A stretch of 64,000 nucleotides of DNA from Nocardioides faecalis (GTDB lineage Bacteria > Actinomycetota > Actinomycetes > Propionibacteriales > Nocardioidaceae). Positions 20,707 through 31,175 of the stretch are shown piece after piece. Within the stretch, counting starts at the first letter, position 1, and every line of letters begins with the position of its first letter. Position numbers and translations under genes: made by a program. The DNA is taken from positions 2,418,001-2,482,000 of the forward strand of contig NZ_CP074406.1 in NCBI RefSeq assembly GCF_018388425.1, read 5' to 3'. The notes beneath the pieces were generated by a model. That model saw only the letters and a program-made list of their open reading frames with translations. It did not search any database and was not told the DNA's origin.

Positions 20707-21675
20707 TCAGGACTCCTCGTCGGAGTGGATGTCGATGCGCCAGCCGGTCAGCCGGGCGGCGAGGCGGGCGTTCTGCCCCTCCTTGCCGATCGCCAGCGAC
20801 AACTGGAAGTCCGGTACGACGACGCGTGCCGAGCGGGCCGCGGCGTCGACCACGGTCACCGAGCGCACCTGGGCCGGGGACAACGCGTGGGCGACCATCT
20901 CGGCCGGGTCGTCGGAGTGGTCGACGATGTCGATCTTCTCCCCACCGAGCTCGGCCATCACGTTGCGCACCCGCTGGCCCATGGGACCGATGCACGCACC
21001 CTTGGCGTTGACGCCGGGGACGGTGGAGCGCACCGCGATCTTCGTGCGGTGCCCGGCCTCGCGGGCGATGGCCGCGATCTCGACGGTGCCGTCGGCGATC
21101 TCGGGCACCTCGAGGGCGAAGAGCTTCTTGACCAGGTTGGGGTGCGAGCGCGACAGCGTGACCTGCGGGCCGCGCATGCCCTTGCGCACCGAGATCACCA
21201 GGCACTTGATCCGCGTGCCGTGGCTGTAGTCCTCACCCGGCACCCGCTCGCTCGCGGGCAGCTGCGCCTCGAGCCGGCCGAGGTCGACGAGCACGTCGTC
21301 GGGGTTGCGTCCCTGCTGGATCACGCCGGAGAGGATGTCGCCCTCCTTGCCGGAGAACTCGCCGAACTTGATCTCGTCCTCGGCGTCGCGCAGGCGCTGC
21401 ATCATGATCTGCTTCGCGGTGGTCGCGGCGATCCGGCCGAAGTCGGCCGGGGTGTCGTCGTACTCCCCCACCTTGTTGCCCTCGCCGTCCAGCTCGGGCG
21501 CGAGCACGGTGACGTGACCGGTACGGCGGTTGAGCTCCACGCGCGCGCCCGGCACCGACCCCTCGGTCTTGTGGTAGGCCGTCAGCAGGGCCTGCTCGAT
21601 CGCGTCGACGAGGACGTCGAACTTGATCTCCTTCTCACGTTCGAGCATCCGCAGGATGTTCAGGTCGATGTCCAT
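20707..21675 (-). CDS. nusA: Transcription termination/antitermination factor NusA
   Basis: 322 residues, the short actinobacterial form without the C-terminal acidic repeats of proteobacterial NusA. Order: N-terminal RNA polymerase-binding helices ([20 protein letters not shown]), S1 domain, then two KH domains ([44 protein letters not shown]). Its ATG overlaps the rimP stop by one base (TGATG). Confidence 0.97.
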   Translation of the reverse strand: MDIDLNILRMLEREKEIKFDVLVDAIEQALLTAYHKTEGSVPGARVELNRRTGHVTVLAPELDGEGNKVGEYDDTPADFGRIAATTAKQIMMQRLRDAEDEIKFGEFSGKEGDILSGVIQQGRNPDDVLVDLGRLEAQLPASERVPGEDYSHGTRIKCLVISVRKGMRGPQVTLSRSHPNLVKKLFALEVPEIADGTVEIAAIAREAGHRTKIAVRSTVPGVNAKGACIGPMGQRVRNVMAELGGEKIDIVDHSDDPAEMVAHALSPAQVRSVTVVDAAARSARVVVPDFQLSLAIGKEGQNARLAARLTGWRIDIHSDEES

Positions 21676-22283
21676 CAGCGGGCGTCCTTGTCCTTGTTGT
21701 CCACGCGGTCCTGCTGGTCCTGCGGGTCGTGCTGGTCGTGCTCGTCGTGCTCGTCGTGCTCCTGAGCACCGGCGGCCGGGCGGCGGTTGAACTCCACCTG
21801 CACCAGGGCCTTGCCGATGTCGCCGTACCCGAGCCGGACCTCCGCGCCGGCGACGTCGAGGACCACGCCCTCGTCGTCGCTGGTCACGATCCGGCCCAGC
21901 AGGTCGTCCCTCTCCCCCGTCTCGCCGGTGGTCACCACCTTCACCAGACGGCCGGCGTTGCGCCGCCAGTGCCGGGGCAGGGTGAGCGGCCGGTCCACGC
22001 CGCGGGAGGTCACCTCGAGGGTGTAGGGCAGCGTGCCCATCACCTCGGCGCCGCCCGCGGGACCGTCGGCCTCCAGGACGCGGTCGATGACCTTCGTCGC
22101 GGCCGCGACGTCGTCGAGCGTGAGACCGCCGTCGGTGTCGATCGCCACGCGGAGCACCCGACGCTTGCCGGCAGGCGTGAGCTCGACCGCCTCCACGTCC
22201 AGCCCGAGCTCGGCAAGGGGTGCCGCGAGGACTTCTTCGATCCGCTCTGCTGTCGCGCCCTGAGCGGGCTGGCCCGAACCCAT
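21675..22283 (-). CDS. rimP: Ribosome maturation factor RimP
   Basis: 202 residues from ATG 22283, with GGAGGA 5 bases upstream. RimP core: [20 protein letters not shown]...[20 protein letters not shown], then [20 protein letters not shown] and the C-terminal SH3-like domain. It is needed for 30S assembly. The tail is unusual, a run of [17 protein letters not shown] repeats (about 20 residues) encoded by a short CTCGTC-type repeat near 21726-21765. Confidence 0.95.
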   Translation of the reverse strand: MGSGQPAQGATAERIEEVLAAPLAELGLDVEAVELTPAGKRRVLRVAIDTDGGLTLDDVAAATKVIDRVLEADGPAGGAEVMGTLPYTLEVTSRGVDRPLTLPRHWRRNAGRLVKVVTTGETGERDDLLGRIVTSDDEGVVLDVAGAEVRLGYGDIGKALVQVEFNRRPAAGAQEHDEHDEHDQHDPQDQQDRVDNKDKDAR

Positions 22284-22338
22284 GCGAATCCTCCGTGTCC
22301 TGTTGTGGCTGTGCCAGGCCACCCTATCGCCTCGGAGA

Positions 22339-22344
22339 TAAGGT
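22339..22344 (+). promoter_or_regulatory. -10 element of leaderless promoter (DUF4439 gene)
   Basis: TAAGGT, 6 bases before GTG 22351. The promoter is divergent from rimP, which instead uses a ribosome-binding site. Confidence 0.5.
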
Positions 22345-22350
22345 CTTCGC

Positions 22351-23346
22351 GTGCTCGAGCCCCCCACGCGTCCGCTGCGCCGCTTCCTGGTCGCGGCCTG
22401 CCTCGGCACGGCCCTGCTGACCGCCTCCGGTTGTGACGCGATCGACTCCGTCCTCGACGGCGGACCGGACACGCCGGGCGCCGTCGAGGCCACCGCGCCG
22501 GCTCTCGACTCCGACAGCGACCTGGTCGAGGAGGTGCGCAGCGCCCTGGTCGAGGCCGAGGCGCTCGCCTCCGCCGCGGGCTCCTCATACGCCGGGCTGG
22601 CCCCGCTGGCGAGCCGCTACGCGACCCTCAACCGCACCCACCTCGCCGAGCTCGACGCCGACCTCTCCGCCTCGAGCGGCCCCACCTCGCCCGGGCAGAC
22701 GGCCTCCGGCACCGCGCAGCCACCGGTGGGCGGGTCGGAGGCTGCCGCCCGCAAGGAGGTGCTGCGCACGGAGACCGCCCTGCGCGAGCGTCTGCTCACC
22801 GCGAGCCGGGAGGCGGGCAGCGGCGCACTGGCCCAGCGCTTCGCCGCGATGGCCGCCGCGGTGGCCCAGCTGCAGGGCGCGGCACCCGCCGACGACGGTG
22901 CCGCGCTGGTCGGCGACGACGGGCTGTCCCCGGCAGCGGTGGACGCGCTCCAGGTCGTGCTGGCGGGCGAGCACGCGGCGGTCTTCGTCTACGGCGCGCT
23001 CGCCGCGCAGACCTCGCGCACGGCGCAGCCGGCTCTGGCCTCCGCCCTGACCCGCGCCTACCGCGCCCATCAGGGCCGTCGCGACCGCCTCGTGGCCGCG
23101 CTGAGCGCCGCCGGCGCCACGCCGGTCGCCGCGGAGCCCGCCTACGAGCTGCCCGCAGACCTGAGCACTCCGTCCGCGGTGCGCACCCGCGCCCGGGAGC
23201 TGGAGGAGGCTGCGGCGTCCGCCTACGCGTACGGCGTGGCGAGCACCGCCGGAAAGCTGCGCGCCCAGCTGTCGGGCTGGCTCAGCGACGCCGCCGTGCG
23301 CGGTGTGGGACTCGGCGCGAAGCCCGAGCCGCTGCCGGGTCTCTGA
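22351..23346 (+). CDS. DUF4439 ferritin-like lipoprotein
   Basis: 331 residues from GTG 22351. The signal peptide ends in the lipobox LTASGC (about residues 22-27), so it should be a lipid-anchored outer-face protein. After an Ala-rich region, the C-terminal domain ([19 protein letters not shown]... [15 protein letters not shown]...AYELPADL) matches the ferritin-like DUF4439 domain with Glu-His pairs that could bind metal. The family is typical of actinobacteria, often beside rimP-nusA. Its role is unknown. Confidence 0.82.
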   Translation: MLEPPTRPLRRFLVAACLGTALLTASGCDAIDSVLDGGPDTPGAVEATAPALDSDSDLVEEVRSALVEAEALASAAGSSYAGLAPLASRYATLNRTHLAELDADLSASSGPTSPGQTASGTAQPPVGGSEAAARKEVLRTETALRERLLTASREAGSGALAQRFAAMAAAVAQLQGAAPADDGAALVGDDGLSPAAVDALQVVLAGEHAAVFVYGALAAQTSRTAQPALASALTRAYRAHQGRRDRLVAALSAAGATPVAAEPAYELPADLSTPSAVRTRARELEEAAASAYAYGVASTAGKLRAQLSGWLSDAAVRGVGLGAKPEPLPGL

Positions 23347-23397
23347 CGTGCTCTGAGAGCGTCCGACGGGCCGCGGGGCGGCCGGGACGCGGTTCGA

Positions 23398-23445
23398 GGT
23401 CCCGTCTCCCGGGGAACTCCCGAGATGCCCCCCGAAGACGGGACC
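23398..23445. repeat. Inverted repeat, 10-bp arms
   Basis: GGTCCCGTCT (23398-23407) pairs perfectly with AGACGGGACC (23436-23445), with a further GGGG/CCCC pairing inside. It lies 50 bases past the DUF4439 stop; it could be its terminator or part of a structured RNA. No T-run. Confidence 0.5.
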
Positions 23446-23500
23446 ACGAACGCGTGCTGACCGGGGGCACGGTCACCGGTGCCGCCGCGGCGAGCACCTG

Positions 23501-23514
23501 TGCATAATCATGCA
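23501..23514. promoter_or_regulatory. ArgR-like operator palindrome (TGCATAATCATGCA)
   Basis: Arms TGCAT and ATGCA around AATC resemble ARG boxes bound by arginine repressors. A looser second copy reads CTCATAAATGTGCAGTGCA at about 23548-23566, giving the paired-site look of ArgR operators. No arginine gene is next to it. Assignment is inference. Confidence 0.35.
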
Positions 23515-23588
23515 GCAGAACGACGGTGGCGTCTGCACACCGCAATCCTCATAAATGTGCAGTGCACAAACCTGCAGCGCACGCCGGC

Positions 23589-23618
23589 GCCGGAGGCCGG
23601 GGCACCCCGTCCTCCGGC
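23589..23618. terminator. Hairpin downstream of proS
   Basis: GCCGGAGG and CCTCCGGC arms with a 14-base GC-rich loop, about 20 bases past the proS stop on the minus strand. No T-run. Confidence 0.4.
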
Positions 23619-23638
23619 CCCTCAGGTCACTCGGGTCC

Positions 23639-25417
23639 TCAGCCGGCGACGCGCTCGGCGAGGGCGGCGGCTGCGCCGTCCAGCGCCAGCTCCGTCTTCT
23701 CCCCGGTGCGCCGGTCCTTGACCTCGACGACGCCGTCGACGACGCCGCGGCCCACGGTGACGATCGTGGGGACGCCGATCAGCTCGGCGTCCTTGAACTT
23801 CACCCCGGGGCTGATCTTGCCGGCCCGGTCGTCGAACAGGACGTCGACGCCGGCTGCGCCGAGGTCGGCGACGAGCTTCTCGGCCGCCTCGAAGATCGCG
23901 GGGTCCTTCCCGGCGGCGACCACGTGGACGTCCGCCGGTGCCAGTGCGGCCGGCCAGCACAGGCCGATCTCGTCGTGGTTGCCCTCCGCCACCGCGGCGA
24001 CCGCCCGGGTCACGCCGATGCCGTAGGAGCCCATGGTGACCGTGACCAGCTTGCCGTTCTCGTCGAGCACCTGCAGACCGAGGGCCTCGGCGTACTTGCG
24101 CCCGAGCTGGAAGACGTGGCCCATCTCGATCCCGCGCGCCGACTCCAGCGTGCCCTCCGCGCAGTGCGGGCAGGCGTCGCCATCGCGGACCTCGGCGGCC
24201 TCGATGGTGCCGTCCGCGACGAAGTCGCGCCCGGCGACGAGGTCGACGCTGTGGCGGCCCTCCTCGTCGGCGCCGGTGACCCAGCGCGTGCCGTCGGCGA
24301 CCCGCGGGTCCAGGAGGTAGCGGATGCCGCTGGCGCCCTCCTCGCCCAGCACGCCAGGGCCGATGTAGCCCTTGACCAGCGCCGGGTGGGCGGCGAAGTC
24401 GGCCTCGCCGAAGGGCTCGACCTCGATCGGCTCGAGCTGACCCTCGAGCCGCTTCTGGTCGACCTCACGGTCGCCGGGCAGGCCGATCGCCAGCGGCTCG
24501 CGGGTGCCGTCGGGGTGCTTGAGCATGACGAGCACGTTCTTCAGCGTGTCGCCGGCGTGCCAGGGGCGGTCCTCGCGCGGCAGCGCGGCGTTGAGGTGCT
24601 CCACCAGGCGGGCGATGGTCGGCGTGTCCGGGGTGTCCTCGACGTGCGCGGCCGGCGCGCCGCCCCACGCGTTCTCCGCGCTCGCGGCGACCTCCGTCGG
24701 GCGCACCTGGACGGCCTCGACGTTGGCGGCGTAGTCGCAGCGGGTGCAGCGGACGTAGGTGTCCTCGCCCACCTCGGAGCGCGCGAGGAACTCCTCCGAC
24801 TTGGACCCGCCCATGGCGCCTGCGGTGGCCTCGACGATCGCGTAGTCGAAGCCGAGCCGGTCGAAGATCCGGACGTAGGCCTCGCGGTGCCGGGCGTAGG
24901 AGGCCTCCAGCCCGGCGTCGTCGACGTCGAAGGAGTAGGAGTCCTTCATGGTGAACTCGCGCCCGCGCAGCAGGCCGGCGCGGGGGCGGGCCTCGTCGCG
25001 GTACTTGGTCTGGATCTGGTACAGGCTCAGGGGCAGGTCCTTGTACGAGCCGTACATGTCCTTGACCAGGAGCGTGAACATCTCCTCGTGCGTGGGCCCG
25101 AGCAGGTAGTCGGCGTCCTTGCGGTCCTTGATCCGGAAGATGCCGTCGCCGTACTCGGTCCAGCGGCCGGTGGCCTCGTAGGGCTCGCGGGGAAGCAGCG
25201 CCGGGAAGGAGACCTCCTGCGCGCCGATGGCGTCCATCTCCTCGCGGACGAGGGCCTCGACCTTGCGCAGCACCCGCAGCCCCAGCGGGAGCCAGGTGTA
25301 GATCCCCGGCGCCGCGCGGCGGATGTAGCCCGCCCGGACGAGGAGCCGGTGGCTGGCCACCTCCGCGTCGGCGGGGTCCTCGCGCAGGGTCCGAACGAAC
25401 AGGGTCGACATCCGCAT
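23639..25417 (-). CDS. proS: Prolyl-tRNA synthetase
   Basis: 592 residues from ATG 25417 ([14 protein letters not shown]). Upstream GTG 25423 and 25432 are in frame alternatives. This is the bacterial-type ProRS: the class II catalytic core is split by an insertion ([12 protein letters not shown]... to the [16 protein letters not shown] segment), with motif 2 [27 protein letters not shown] and C-terminal anticodon-binding domain ([12 protein letters not shown]). The INS editing domain, which clears Ala-tRNAPro, occupies about residues 230-390. Confidence 0.97.
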   Translation of the reverse strand: MRMSTLFVRTLREDPADAEVASHRLLVRAGYIRRAAPGIYTWLPLGLRVLRKVEALVREEMDAIGAQEVSFPALLPREPYEATGRWTEYGDGIFRIKDRKDADYLLGPTHEEMFTLLVKDMYGSYKDLPLSLYQIQTKYRDEARPRAGLLRGREFTMKDSYSFDVDDAGLEASYARHREAYVRIFDRLGFDYAIVEATAGAMGGSKSEEFLARSEVGEDTYVRCTRCDYAANVEAVQVRPTEVAASAENAWGGAPAAHVEDTPDTPTIARLVEHLNAALPREDRPWHAGDTLKNVLVMLKHPDGTREPLAIGLPGDREVDQKRLEGQLEPIEVEPFGEADFAAHPALVKGYIGPGVLGEEGASGIRYLLDPRVADGTRWVTGADEEGRHSVDLVAGRDFVADGTIEAAEVRDGDACPHCAEGTLESARGIEMGHVFQLGRKYAEALGLQVLDENGKLVTVTMGSYGIGVTRAVAAVAEGNHDEIGLCWPAALAPADVHVVAAGKDPAIFEAAEKLVADLGAAGVDVLFDDRAGKISPGVKFKDAELIGVPTIVTVGRGVVDGVVEVKDRRTGEKTELALDGAAAALAERVAG

Positions 25418-25524
25418 CAGCACGCTGCGCACTCTACGGCGAGCGGCGGGCCCGGGCTCAGTCGAGGTGGGCAGGTCGCGCGGGGTCGAGCCTGGCCGGC
25501 TCGTCCACGGGCTGGTGCACGGGC

Positions 25525-26370
25525 CTAGTACATGATCGTGGCGAAGCGCGCGGTCTCGGTGAACCCGACGCGGGCGTAGGCGGCCCGGGCCGAGTGGTTC
25601 CAGTCGTTGACGTAGAGCGACACGGTCGGCGCGAGCCGGGCACGGACCTGCTGCACGACGGCCGCCATGCCGGTCGTGGCCAGGCCCTGACCGCGCCGGT
25701 GCGGCGGCACCCAGACCCCCTGGATCTGTGCGGCATGGGCCGTGGCGCACGCGACCTCCGCCTTGAAGACGAGCTCGTCGCCGTCGTAGCGCACGAAGGA
25801 CCAGGCGCGCCCGACCAGCTGGGCGACCCGGGCCCGGTAGAGGTCGCCGGCGCCGCCGGACTCCGGTGAGACCCCGACCTCCTCGGTGTACATGGCGACG
25901 CAGGCCGGGTAGAGCGTGGGCAGGTCGTCGCGCACGCCGACGCGGACGCCGGGGTCCGGGGCGACCGACGGCGCGGTGTCGATGGCGAGGTGGCGCTGGT
26001 CCCAGCGCACGTCGCGCGGCTCGCCCCACTGCCCGCGCACCTCGTTCCACAGCGCGCCGACCGCCGCCTGCGGGCCCACCACCGTGGAGAAGGTACGACG
26101 ACGCGCCAGCGCGCGCTCGGCGAACGCCCGGGCGTCCTCCACCGTGGCCTGCACCGGCACCAGGTTCGCCGCGGCGTGGCAGGCGGCGACCATCTCGCCG
26201 TCCTCGAAGCGCCCCCACATCTCGCCGCCGAGCCAGCGCGGCTCGAGCCGGGTCGTCTGGGCGCGGTGGACCGCGAAGACGTTGACCACCGGGTCCTGCC
26301 CCGCCAGGGCGAGGAACTCAGGCAGGTCGGCGCTCGCGAGGACGCGGACGCCTTGGCGGGTGGTCAGCAC
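25525..26370 (-). CDS. DUF4081/GNAT acetyltransferase
   Basis: 281 residues. The N-terminal part resembles DUF4081 ([29 protein letters not shown]), and the C-terminal part is a GNAT fold with the acetyl-CoA motif [21 protein letters not shown] (about residues 222-242) and [21 protein letters not shown]. This architecture is common in actinobacteria between proS and ispG. The substrate is unknown. GTG 26370 is preceded by TAGGCT at 6 bases. Confidence 0.85.
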   Translation of the reverse strand: MLTTRQGVRVLASADLPEFLALAGQDPVVNVFAVHRAQTTRLEPRWLGGEMWGRFEDGEMVAACHAAANLVPVQATVEDARAFAERALARRRTFSTVVGPQAAVGALWNEVRGQWGEPRDVRWDQRHLAIDTAPSVAPDPGVRVGVRDDLPTLYPACVAMYTEEVGVSPESGGAGDLYRARVAQLVGRAWSFVRYDGDELVFKAEVACATAHAAQIQGVWVPPHRRGQGLATTGMAAVVQQVRARLAPTVSLYVNDWNHSARAAYARVGFTETARFATIMY

Positions 26371-26376
26371 TCCTCG

Positions 26377-26382
26377 AGCCTA
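26377..26382 (-). promoter_or_regulatory. -10 element of leaderless promoter (DUF4081/GNAT gene)
   Basis: Minus-strand TAGGCT, 6 bases before GTG 26370. Confidence 0.45.
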
Positions 26383-26419
26383 GGTCCTCGGCAGCACCGG
26401 CGTGCGGAGGCCTGCGGAC

Positions 26420-27571
26420 TCAGCCGACGGAGACGGACGCCTCGGCGCCCTCGACCGGCTCCATCGACTCGGCGAGCTTCATCGCCTCCTCGATCAGCGT
26501 CTCGACGATCTCGGCCTCGGGCACGGTCTTGATGACCTCGCCCTTCACGAAGATCTGCCCCTTGCCGTTGCCGGAGGCGACGCCGAGGTCGGCCTCGCGG
26601 GCCTCGCCCGGCCCGTTCACCACACAGCCCATCACGGCCACGCGCAGCGGGACCTCGAGGCCGTCCAGGCCGGCGGTGACCCGCTCGGCGAGGGTGTAGA
26701 CGTCGACCTGCGCGCGACCGCACGAGGGGCAGGAGACGATCTCGAGCTTGCGCGGACGCAAGTTGAGCGACTGCAGGATCTGGATGCCGACCTTGACCTC
26801 CTCGACCGGCGGCGCCGAGAGGGAGACCCGGATGGTGTCGCCGATGCCCTTGGAGAGCAGCGCACCGAACGCGGTCGCGGACTTGATCGTGCCCTGGAAG
26901 GCCGGACCGGCCTCGGTGACACCGAGGTGCAGGGGCCAGTCGCCGGCCACGGCGAGGAGCTCGTAGGCGCGGACCATGACCACGGGGTCGTTGTGCTTGA
27001 CCGAGATCTTGAAGTCGCGGAAGCCGTGCTCCTCGAAGAGGCCCGCCTCCCACACCGCGGACTCGACGAGGGCCTCAGGCGTCGCCTTGCCGTACTTCTC
27101 CAGCAGGCGCTTGTCCAGCGAGCCGGCGTTGACGCCGATCCGGATCGAGGTGCCGTGGTCGGCCGCGGCCTTGGCGATCTCCTTGACCTGGTCGTCGAAC
27201 TTCTTGATGTTGCCCGGGTTCACCCGGACCGCGGCGCAGCCGGCCTCGATCGCGGCGAACACGTACTTGGGCTGGAAGTGGATGTCGGCGATGACCGGGA
27301 TCTGCGCCTTGCTCGCGATCGCGGGCAGCGCGTCGGCGTCGTCCTGGCTGGGGCAGGCCACCCGGACGATGTCGCAGCCGGCGGCGGTCAGCTCGGCGAT
27401 CTGCTGCAGGGTGGCGTTGACGTCGGAGGTGAGCGTGGTCGTCATCGACTGCACCGAGACGGGGTGGTCGCTGCCGACGCCCACCTTGCCCACCTGGATC
27501 TGACGGGTGGGGCGGCGCGCGGCGAGCACCGGCGCGGGCGCAGCAGGCATGCCCAGGTTGATCGACGTCAT
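26420..27571 (-). CDS. ispG: (E)-4-hydroxy-3-methylbut-2-enyl-diphosphate synthase IspG
   Basis: 383 residues. This is the penultimate enzyme of the MEP isoprenoid pathway. The N-terminal TIM barrel includes [17 protein letters not shown] and [13 protein letters not shown]. The C-terminal [4Fe-4S] domain has [11 protein letters not shown] and [15 protein letters not shown], which hold the cluster cysteines. The start is supported by TAGGCT 7 bases upstream of ATG 27571. The neighbours (site-2 protease, dxr) form the usual dxr-rseP-ispG cluster. Confidence 0.97.
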   Translation of the reverse strand: MTSINLGMPAAPAPVLAARRPTRQIQVGKVGVGSDHPVSVQSMTTTLTSDVNATLQQIAELTAAGCDIVRVACPSQDDADALPAIASKAQIPVIADIHFQPKYVFAAIEAGCAAVRVNPGNIKKFDDQVKEIAKAAADHGTSIRIGVNAGSLDKRLLEKYGKATPEALVESAVWEAGLFEEHGFRDFKISVKHNDPVVMVRAYELLAVAGDWPLHLGVTEAGPAFQGTIKSATAFGALLSKGIGDTIRVSLSAPPVEEVKVGIQILQSLNLRPRKLEIVSCPSCGRAQVDVYTLAERVTAGLDGLEVPLRVAVMGCVVNGPGEAREADLGVASGNGKGQIFVKGEVIKTVPEAEIVETLIEEAMKLAESMEPVEGAEASVSVG

Positions 27572-27578
27572 GGGGACC

Positions 27579-27584
27579 AGCCTA
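27579..27584 (-). promoter_or_regulatory. -10 element of leaderless ispG promoter
   Basis: Minus-strand TAGGCT, 7 bases before ATG 27571. ispG may thus be transcribed separately from dxr and the protease gene. Confidence 0.45.
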
Positions 27585-27602
27585 CTTTCGACCCGTCCTG
27601 GA

Positions 27603-28961
27603 TCAGGATTCGAGGCTCAGCGGCACGACCAGGTCGCCGACGATGAGCACGACCCCCATCACGAGCAGCGCGCTCGCCACGACGTACGCCACGGGCAGCA
27701 GCTTGGCGGCATCGACGTAGCCGGGGTCCGGGCGCCGCAGCAGCCGTGCCCGGCCGCGACGCAGGCCCTCCCACAGCGCGCTGGCGATGTGCCCACCGTC
27801 CAGCGGCAGCAGCGGGACGAAGTTGAACATGCCGATGAAGAAGTTGAAGCCCGCGATCAGCATCAGCAGCGAGACGGTCTTCTCCTTGACCGGGATCTCG
27901 TCGTGCGAAGCGGTCTCCCCCGCGAGCCGTCCCCCGCCGACGATGCTGACCGGCCCCTGCGGGTCGCGCTCCTCGACCCCGACGATGGCCTTCGCCACGC
28001 CCCAGACCTTGGCGGGCAGCGTGACCAGGGCCTTGCCCACCTCCACCGTCATGTCGCCCATCTGCGTGACGGTGTAGCCGACGCCGCCGGTGGTGGGACG
28101 GGTGCTGGGCCGCACGCCGAGGAATCCCACCTCCTGGGTCTCGGTGTCACCCGACTCCAGGAAGCGAGGGGTGACGGTGGTGTTGGTGGTCACGGTGACC
28201 AGCTGGCCGTCACGCTCGAGCACGACGGTGGCCGGGCCGCTGCCGTTCGCCCGGACCAGGCGCTGCACCTGGTCCCAGCTGCTCACCTCGGTGCCGTTGA
28301 AGGAGACCACCCGGTCGCCGACCTCGATCCCGGCGCGGTAGGCCGGCGCCGGGGACTCCACCAGCTCCTCGGCGGTGCAGGGCCGGCCGTCCTCCTCCGC
28401 CGGGATCACGCAGGCCTGGACCTCCGCGATCGTGGTGTCCACAGCCGGGTCGGCGGCGTTGCCGTAGGTGGCGAACACGGCGGCGAAGATTCCGAAGGCG
28501 ATCAGGATGTTCACCGACGGGCCGCCGGCCATCACGATGACCTTCTTCCACCACGGCAGCTTGTAGAACAGCCGGTCGGAGTCCTCCGGACCGACGAGCT
28601 CCCACTCCGCGGCCCGGGCATCCGAGATCAGCTGGGTGAACATGCCGGTGTTGGACTTGCGGACCCGCACGACCTGGTTGCCCGCGGAGTCGACCGTCAC
28701 CTCGTCCGCGGCCTCCAGCGCCGCGGGCGGCAGCATCCCGACGATCTTGACGTAGCCGCCCAGCGGGATGGCCTTGACGCCGTACTCGGTCTCACCGACC
28801 TGCTTGCTCCACACCGTGGGACCGAACCCGATGAAGTACTGCGTCACCTTCCCGCCGAACGCCTTGGCGGGGATCATGTGGCCGAGCTCGTGCAGGCCGA
28901 TGGAGGCCAGGATGGCGACGACGAAGACGACGACGCCGAGGATGTAGAGCAGGGCGGTCAT
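27603..28961 (-). CDS. Site-2 protease, M50 family (RseP/Rip1-like)
   Basis: 452 residues. The zinc motif HELGH is at about residues 24-28 ([16 protein letters not shown]) in the first membrane helix, followed by the cytoplasmic loop motif [17 protein letters not shown] domain follows at about 200-270 ([19 protein letters not shown]). A distal LPLDGGH motif near residue 390 supplies the third zinc ligand. It would cleave membrane-embedded anti-sigma factors or other single-pass proteins; the targets are unknown. It starts 9 bases after the dxr stop. Confidence 0.95.
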   Translation of the reverse strand: MTALLYILGVVVFVVAILASIGLHELGHMIPAKAFGGKVTQYFIGFGPTVWSKQVGETEYGVKAIPLGGYVKIVGMLPPAALEAADEVTVDSAGNQVVRVRKSNTGMFTQLISDARAAEWELVGPEDSDRLFYKLPWWKKVIVMAGGPSVNILIAFGIFAAVFATYGNAADPAVDTTIAEVQACVIPAEEDGRPCTAEELVESPAPAYRAGIEVGDRVVSFNGTEVSSWDQVQRLVRANGSGPATVVLERDGQLVTVTTNTTVTPRFLESGDTETQEVGFLGVRPSTRPTTGGVGYTVTQMGDMTVEVGKALVTLPAKVWGVAKAIVGVEERDPQGPVSIVGGGRLAGETASHDEIPVKEKTVSLLMLIAGFNFFIGMFNFVPLLPLDGGHIASALWEGLRRGRARLLRRPDPGYVDAAKLLPVAYVVASALLVMGVVLIVGDLVVPLSLES

Positions 28962-28970
28962 GGGGCGTGA

Positions 28971-30065
28971 TCAGTTCTCTCGGTCGGCGATGGTGCGGGT
29001 CGCAGCCTGCCGGGCCCAGGCGTCGGCCGCCAGGACGTCGTCGAGGCTCAGCTGCATCTTCGAGGGTACGTCGTGATCGGCCAGGACGCTCGCCACCACC
29101 TCCACGATGCCGGTGAACGGCAGCCGGCCGGTGCGGAACGCGTCGACGGCCACCTCGTTGGCGGCGTTGTAGACCGCCGGGGCCGTCGCGCCGGCCACGC
29201 CTGCCGCGCGGGCCAGCGACACGGCCGGGAACGCCTCGTCGTCGAGAGGATCGAACTGCCAGGTCTGCGGGCTGGTCCAGTCGACCGGCGGCGCCGCCTG
29301 CGGCACCCGGTCAGGCCAGTCCAGGCCGAGCGCGATCGGGATCATCATGGTCGGCGGGCTGGCCTGGACGATGGTCGAGCCGTCGACGAACTCGACCATG
29401 GAGTGCACCACGCTGGTGGGGTGCACGACCACCTCGATCGCCTCGTAGGGGACGTCGAAGAGCAGGTGCGCCTCGATCACCTCCAGCCCCTTGTTGACCA
29501 AGGTGGCGGAGTTGATCGTGATCACCGGACCCATGTCCCAGGTGGGGTGCGCCATCGCCTCGGCCGGGGTGACGCCGGCGAGCTGCTCGCGGGTGCGGCC
29601 GCGGAACGGGCCCCCGCTGGCGGTGAGGACCAGGCGTCGTACCTCGGTGGCGGAGCCGGAGCGCAGGCACTGCGCCAGCGCGCTGTGCTCGGAGTCGACC
29701 GGGACGATCTGGCCGGGCGCGGCCCGCTCCAGCACGAGCGGCCCGCCCATCACCAGTGACTCCTTGTTGGCCAGGGCCAGGGTGGTGCCGGCGTCGAGGG
29801 CCGCCAGGGTGGGGCGCAGCCCGACCGCCCCGGTGATGCCGTTGAGCACCACGTCGCACTCGGCCTGCGCGGCCTCCACGCTGGCCGCCTCCCCCAGTCC
29901 GTGGACCCGGGGGGCGAACTCCGCGACCTGGGCCTCGAAGAGCGCGGGGTTGCTGCCGCCCGCGGTCAGGCCGACCACCCGGAAGCGGTCGGGGTTGGCA
30001 CGCACCAGGTCGAGGGCCTGGGTGCCGATGGAGCCGGTCGAGCCGAGGATGACGACGTCCTTCAC
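28971..30065 (-). CDS. dxr: 1-deoxy-D-xylulose 5-phosphate reductoisomerase
   Basis: 364 residues from GTG 30065 (GGAGG 8 bases upstream). It is the first committed enzyme of the MEP pathway. The NADPH-binding [16 protein letters not shown] is at about residues 5-20. Substrate-binding motifs are [27 protein letters not shown] and HPTWDMG. Confidence 0.97.
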   Translation of the reverse strand: MKDVVILGSTGSIGTQALDLVRANPDRFRVVGLTAGGSNPALFEAQVAEFAPRVHGLGEAASVEAAQAECDVVLNGITGAVGLRPTLAALDAGTTLALANKESLVMGGPLVLERAAPGQIVPVDSEHSALAQCLRSGSATEVRRLVLTASGGPFRGRTREQLAGVTPAEAMAHPTWDMGPVITINSATLVNKGLEVIEAHLLFDVPYEAIEVVVHPTSVVHSMVEFVDGSTIVQASPPTMMIPIALGLDWPDRVPQAAPPVDWTSPQTWQFDPLDDEAFPAVSLARAAGVAGATAPAVYNAANEVAVDAFRTGRLPFTGIVEVVASVLADHDVPSKMQLSLDDVLAADAWARQAATRTIADREN

Positions 30066-30126
30066 CCGCTCATCCTCCCAGCCACGCTCGCCGGCCGCGG
30101 CACCGCCGCGCCCTGCCGGGCGGCCA

Positions 30127-30168
30127 TGACGCCGGCAGTGACGGCGGCAGTGACGGCGGCATTGACGG
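30127..30168. repeat. Short 12-bp tandem repeat
   Basis: About 3.5 copies of TGACGGCGGCAG-like units in the 112-base gap between meaB and dxr. It is too short and imperfect for a defined function. Confidence 0.6.
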
Positions 30169-30177
30169 TGTCCCGGC

Positions 30178-31161
30178 TCAGAGCAGGGTCTCGGCGGCGG
30201 CGTACGGGTCGGTCTCGCCGGCGACGACAGCCTCGGCGAGCTCGGCCAGCCGGTCGCTCTCCCCCACCGTGCCCCAGCGTCGGCGCAGCTCCGTCAGCGC
30301 GAGCGTCTCGATCTCCTCGCGCGCACGCCGCACCCGGCGGGCGTGCAGCCCGCCGGACTCGCGCAGCCACGCGGCGTGCTCGGCCAGTGCGTCGACCACG
30401 TCCGCGACGCCGGTGCCCGTGGAGGCGGCGGTCTTGAGCACCGGCGGCTGCCAGGCACCCTCACGGCGCTCGGCGAGACCGAGCATGGAGCGCAGGTCGC
30501 GCGCGACCCGGTCGGCGCCCTCACGATCGGCCTTGTTCACGACGTACACGTCACCGATCTCCAGGATCCCGGCCTTCGCGGCCTGGATCCCGTCGCCCAT
30601 GCCGGGCGCGAGCAGCACGACGGTGCTGTCCGCCTGGCCGGCGACCTCGACCTCGCTCTGGCCGACGCCGACGGTCTCCAGCAGGATCACGTCGAAGCCG
30701 ACGGCGTCGAGCACCCGCAGGACCTGCGGGGTGGTCCAGGCGAGCCCGCCCAGGTGGCCGCGGGCCGCCATCGAGCGGATGAACACGCCGGGGTCCAGGA
30801 CGTGGTCGCCCATCCGGATCCGGTCCCCGAGCAGCGCACCGCCGGAGAACGGTGACGACGGGTCCACCGCCAGCACCGCCACCCGGTCGCCGCGGCGGCG
30901 CAGCTCACCGATCAGGGCGTTGGTGGAGGTGGACTTGCCCACCCCGGGGGCGCCGGTGAGCCCGACGATGCGGGCGTGCCCGGTGTGCGGCACCAGGGCC
31001 CGGGTCAGCTCGGGCAGCAGCGGCGACTCGTCCTCCACGAGGGAGACCAGCCGGCCGACGGAGCGCGCGTCACCCTCGCGGGCGCGCTCGACCAACGCAG
31101 GAACGGCCGCCGCGGTGATCCCGCGACGGCCGCCCTGAGGTGCACGAAGAGGTGCGGACAA
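30178..31161 (-). CDS. meaB: MeaB-type GTPase, B12-mutase chaperone
   Basis: 327 residues. It is a G3E-type P-loop GTPase with [19 protein letters not shown] (about residues 63-81), the [15 protein letters not shown] segment typical of MeaB/Arg[18 protein letters not shown] and [12 protein letters not shown]. MeaB loads and protects adenosylcobalamin on methylmalonyl-CoA and related mutases. It starts 14 bases after the thiolase stop, so it should be cotranscribed with it. Its most evident local client is the ethylmalonyl-CoA mutase at 46463 (inference). Confidence 0.95.
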   Translation of the reverse strand: MSAPLRAPQGGRRGITAAAVPALVERAREGDARSVGRLVSLVEDESPLLPELTRALVPHTGHARIVGLTGAPGVGKSTSTNALIGELRRRGDRVAVLAVDPSSPFSGGALLGDRIRMGDHVLDPGVFIRSMAARGHLGGLAWTTPQVLRVLDAVGFDVILLETVGVGQSEVEVAGQADSTVVLLAPGMGDGIQAAKAGILEIGDVYVVNKADREGADRVARDLRSMLGLAERREGAWQPPVLKTAASTGTGVADVVDALAEHAAWLRESGGLHARRVRRAREEIETLALTELRRRWGTVGESDRLAELAEAVVAGETDPYAAAETLL

Positions 31162-31175
31162 GCCTCGTCCCTCGA

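Larger units (their letters stand above)
23347..23638. other. Longest gene-free stretch; ArgR-like palindrome between two hairpins
   Basis: 292 bases between the ends of the convergent DUF4439 and proS genes. It holds a hairpin at 23398-23445, an unusually AT-rich island at about 23498-23570 with a perfect-armed palindrome (23501-23514) and related half-sites, and a second hairpin at 23589-23618. No convincing gene is present; a minus-strand open frame across it lacks protein-like character. Confidence 0.6.

Noticed and set aside
23282..23545. 87-codon minus-strand open frame in the largest intergenic gap
   Set aside because: It overlaps the DUF4439 end and the hairpin, is Arg/Pro rich without motifs and has no ribosome-binding site.
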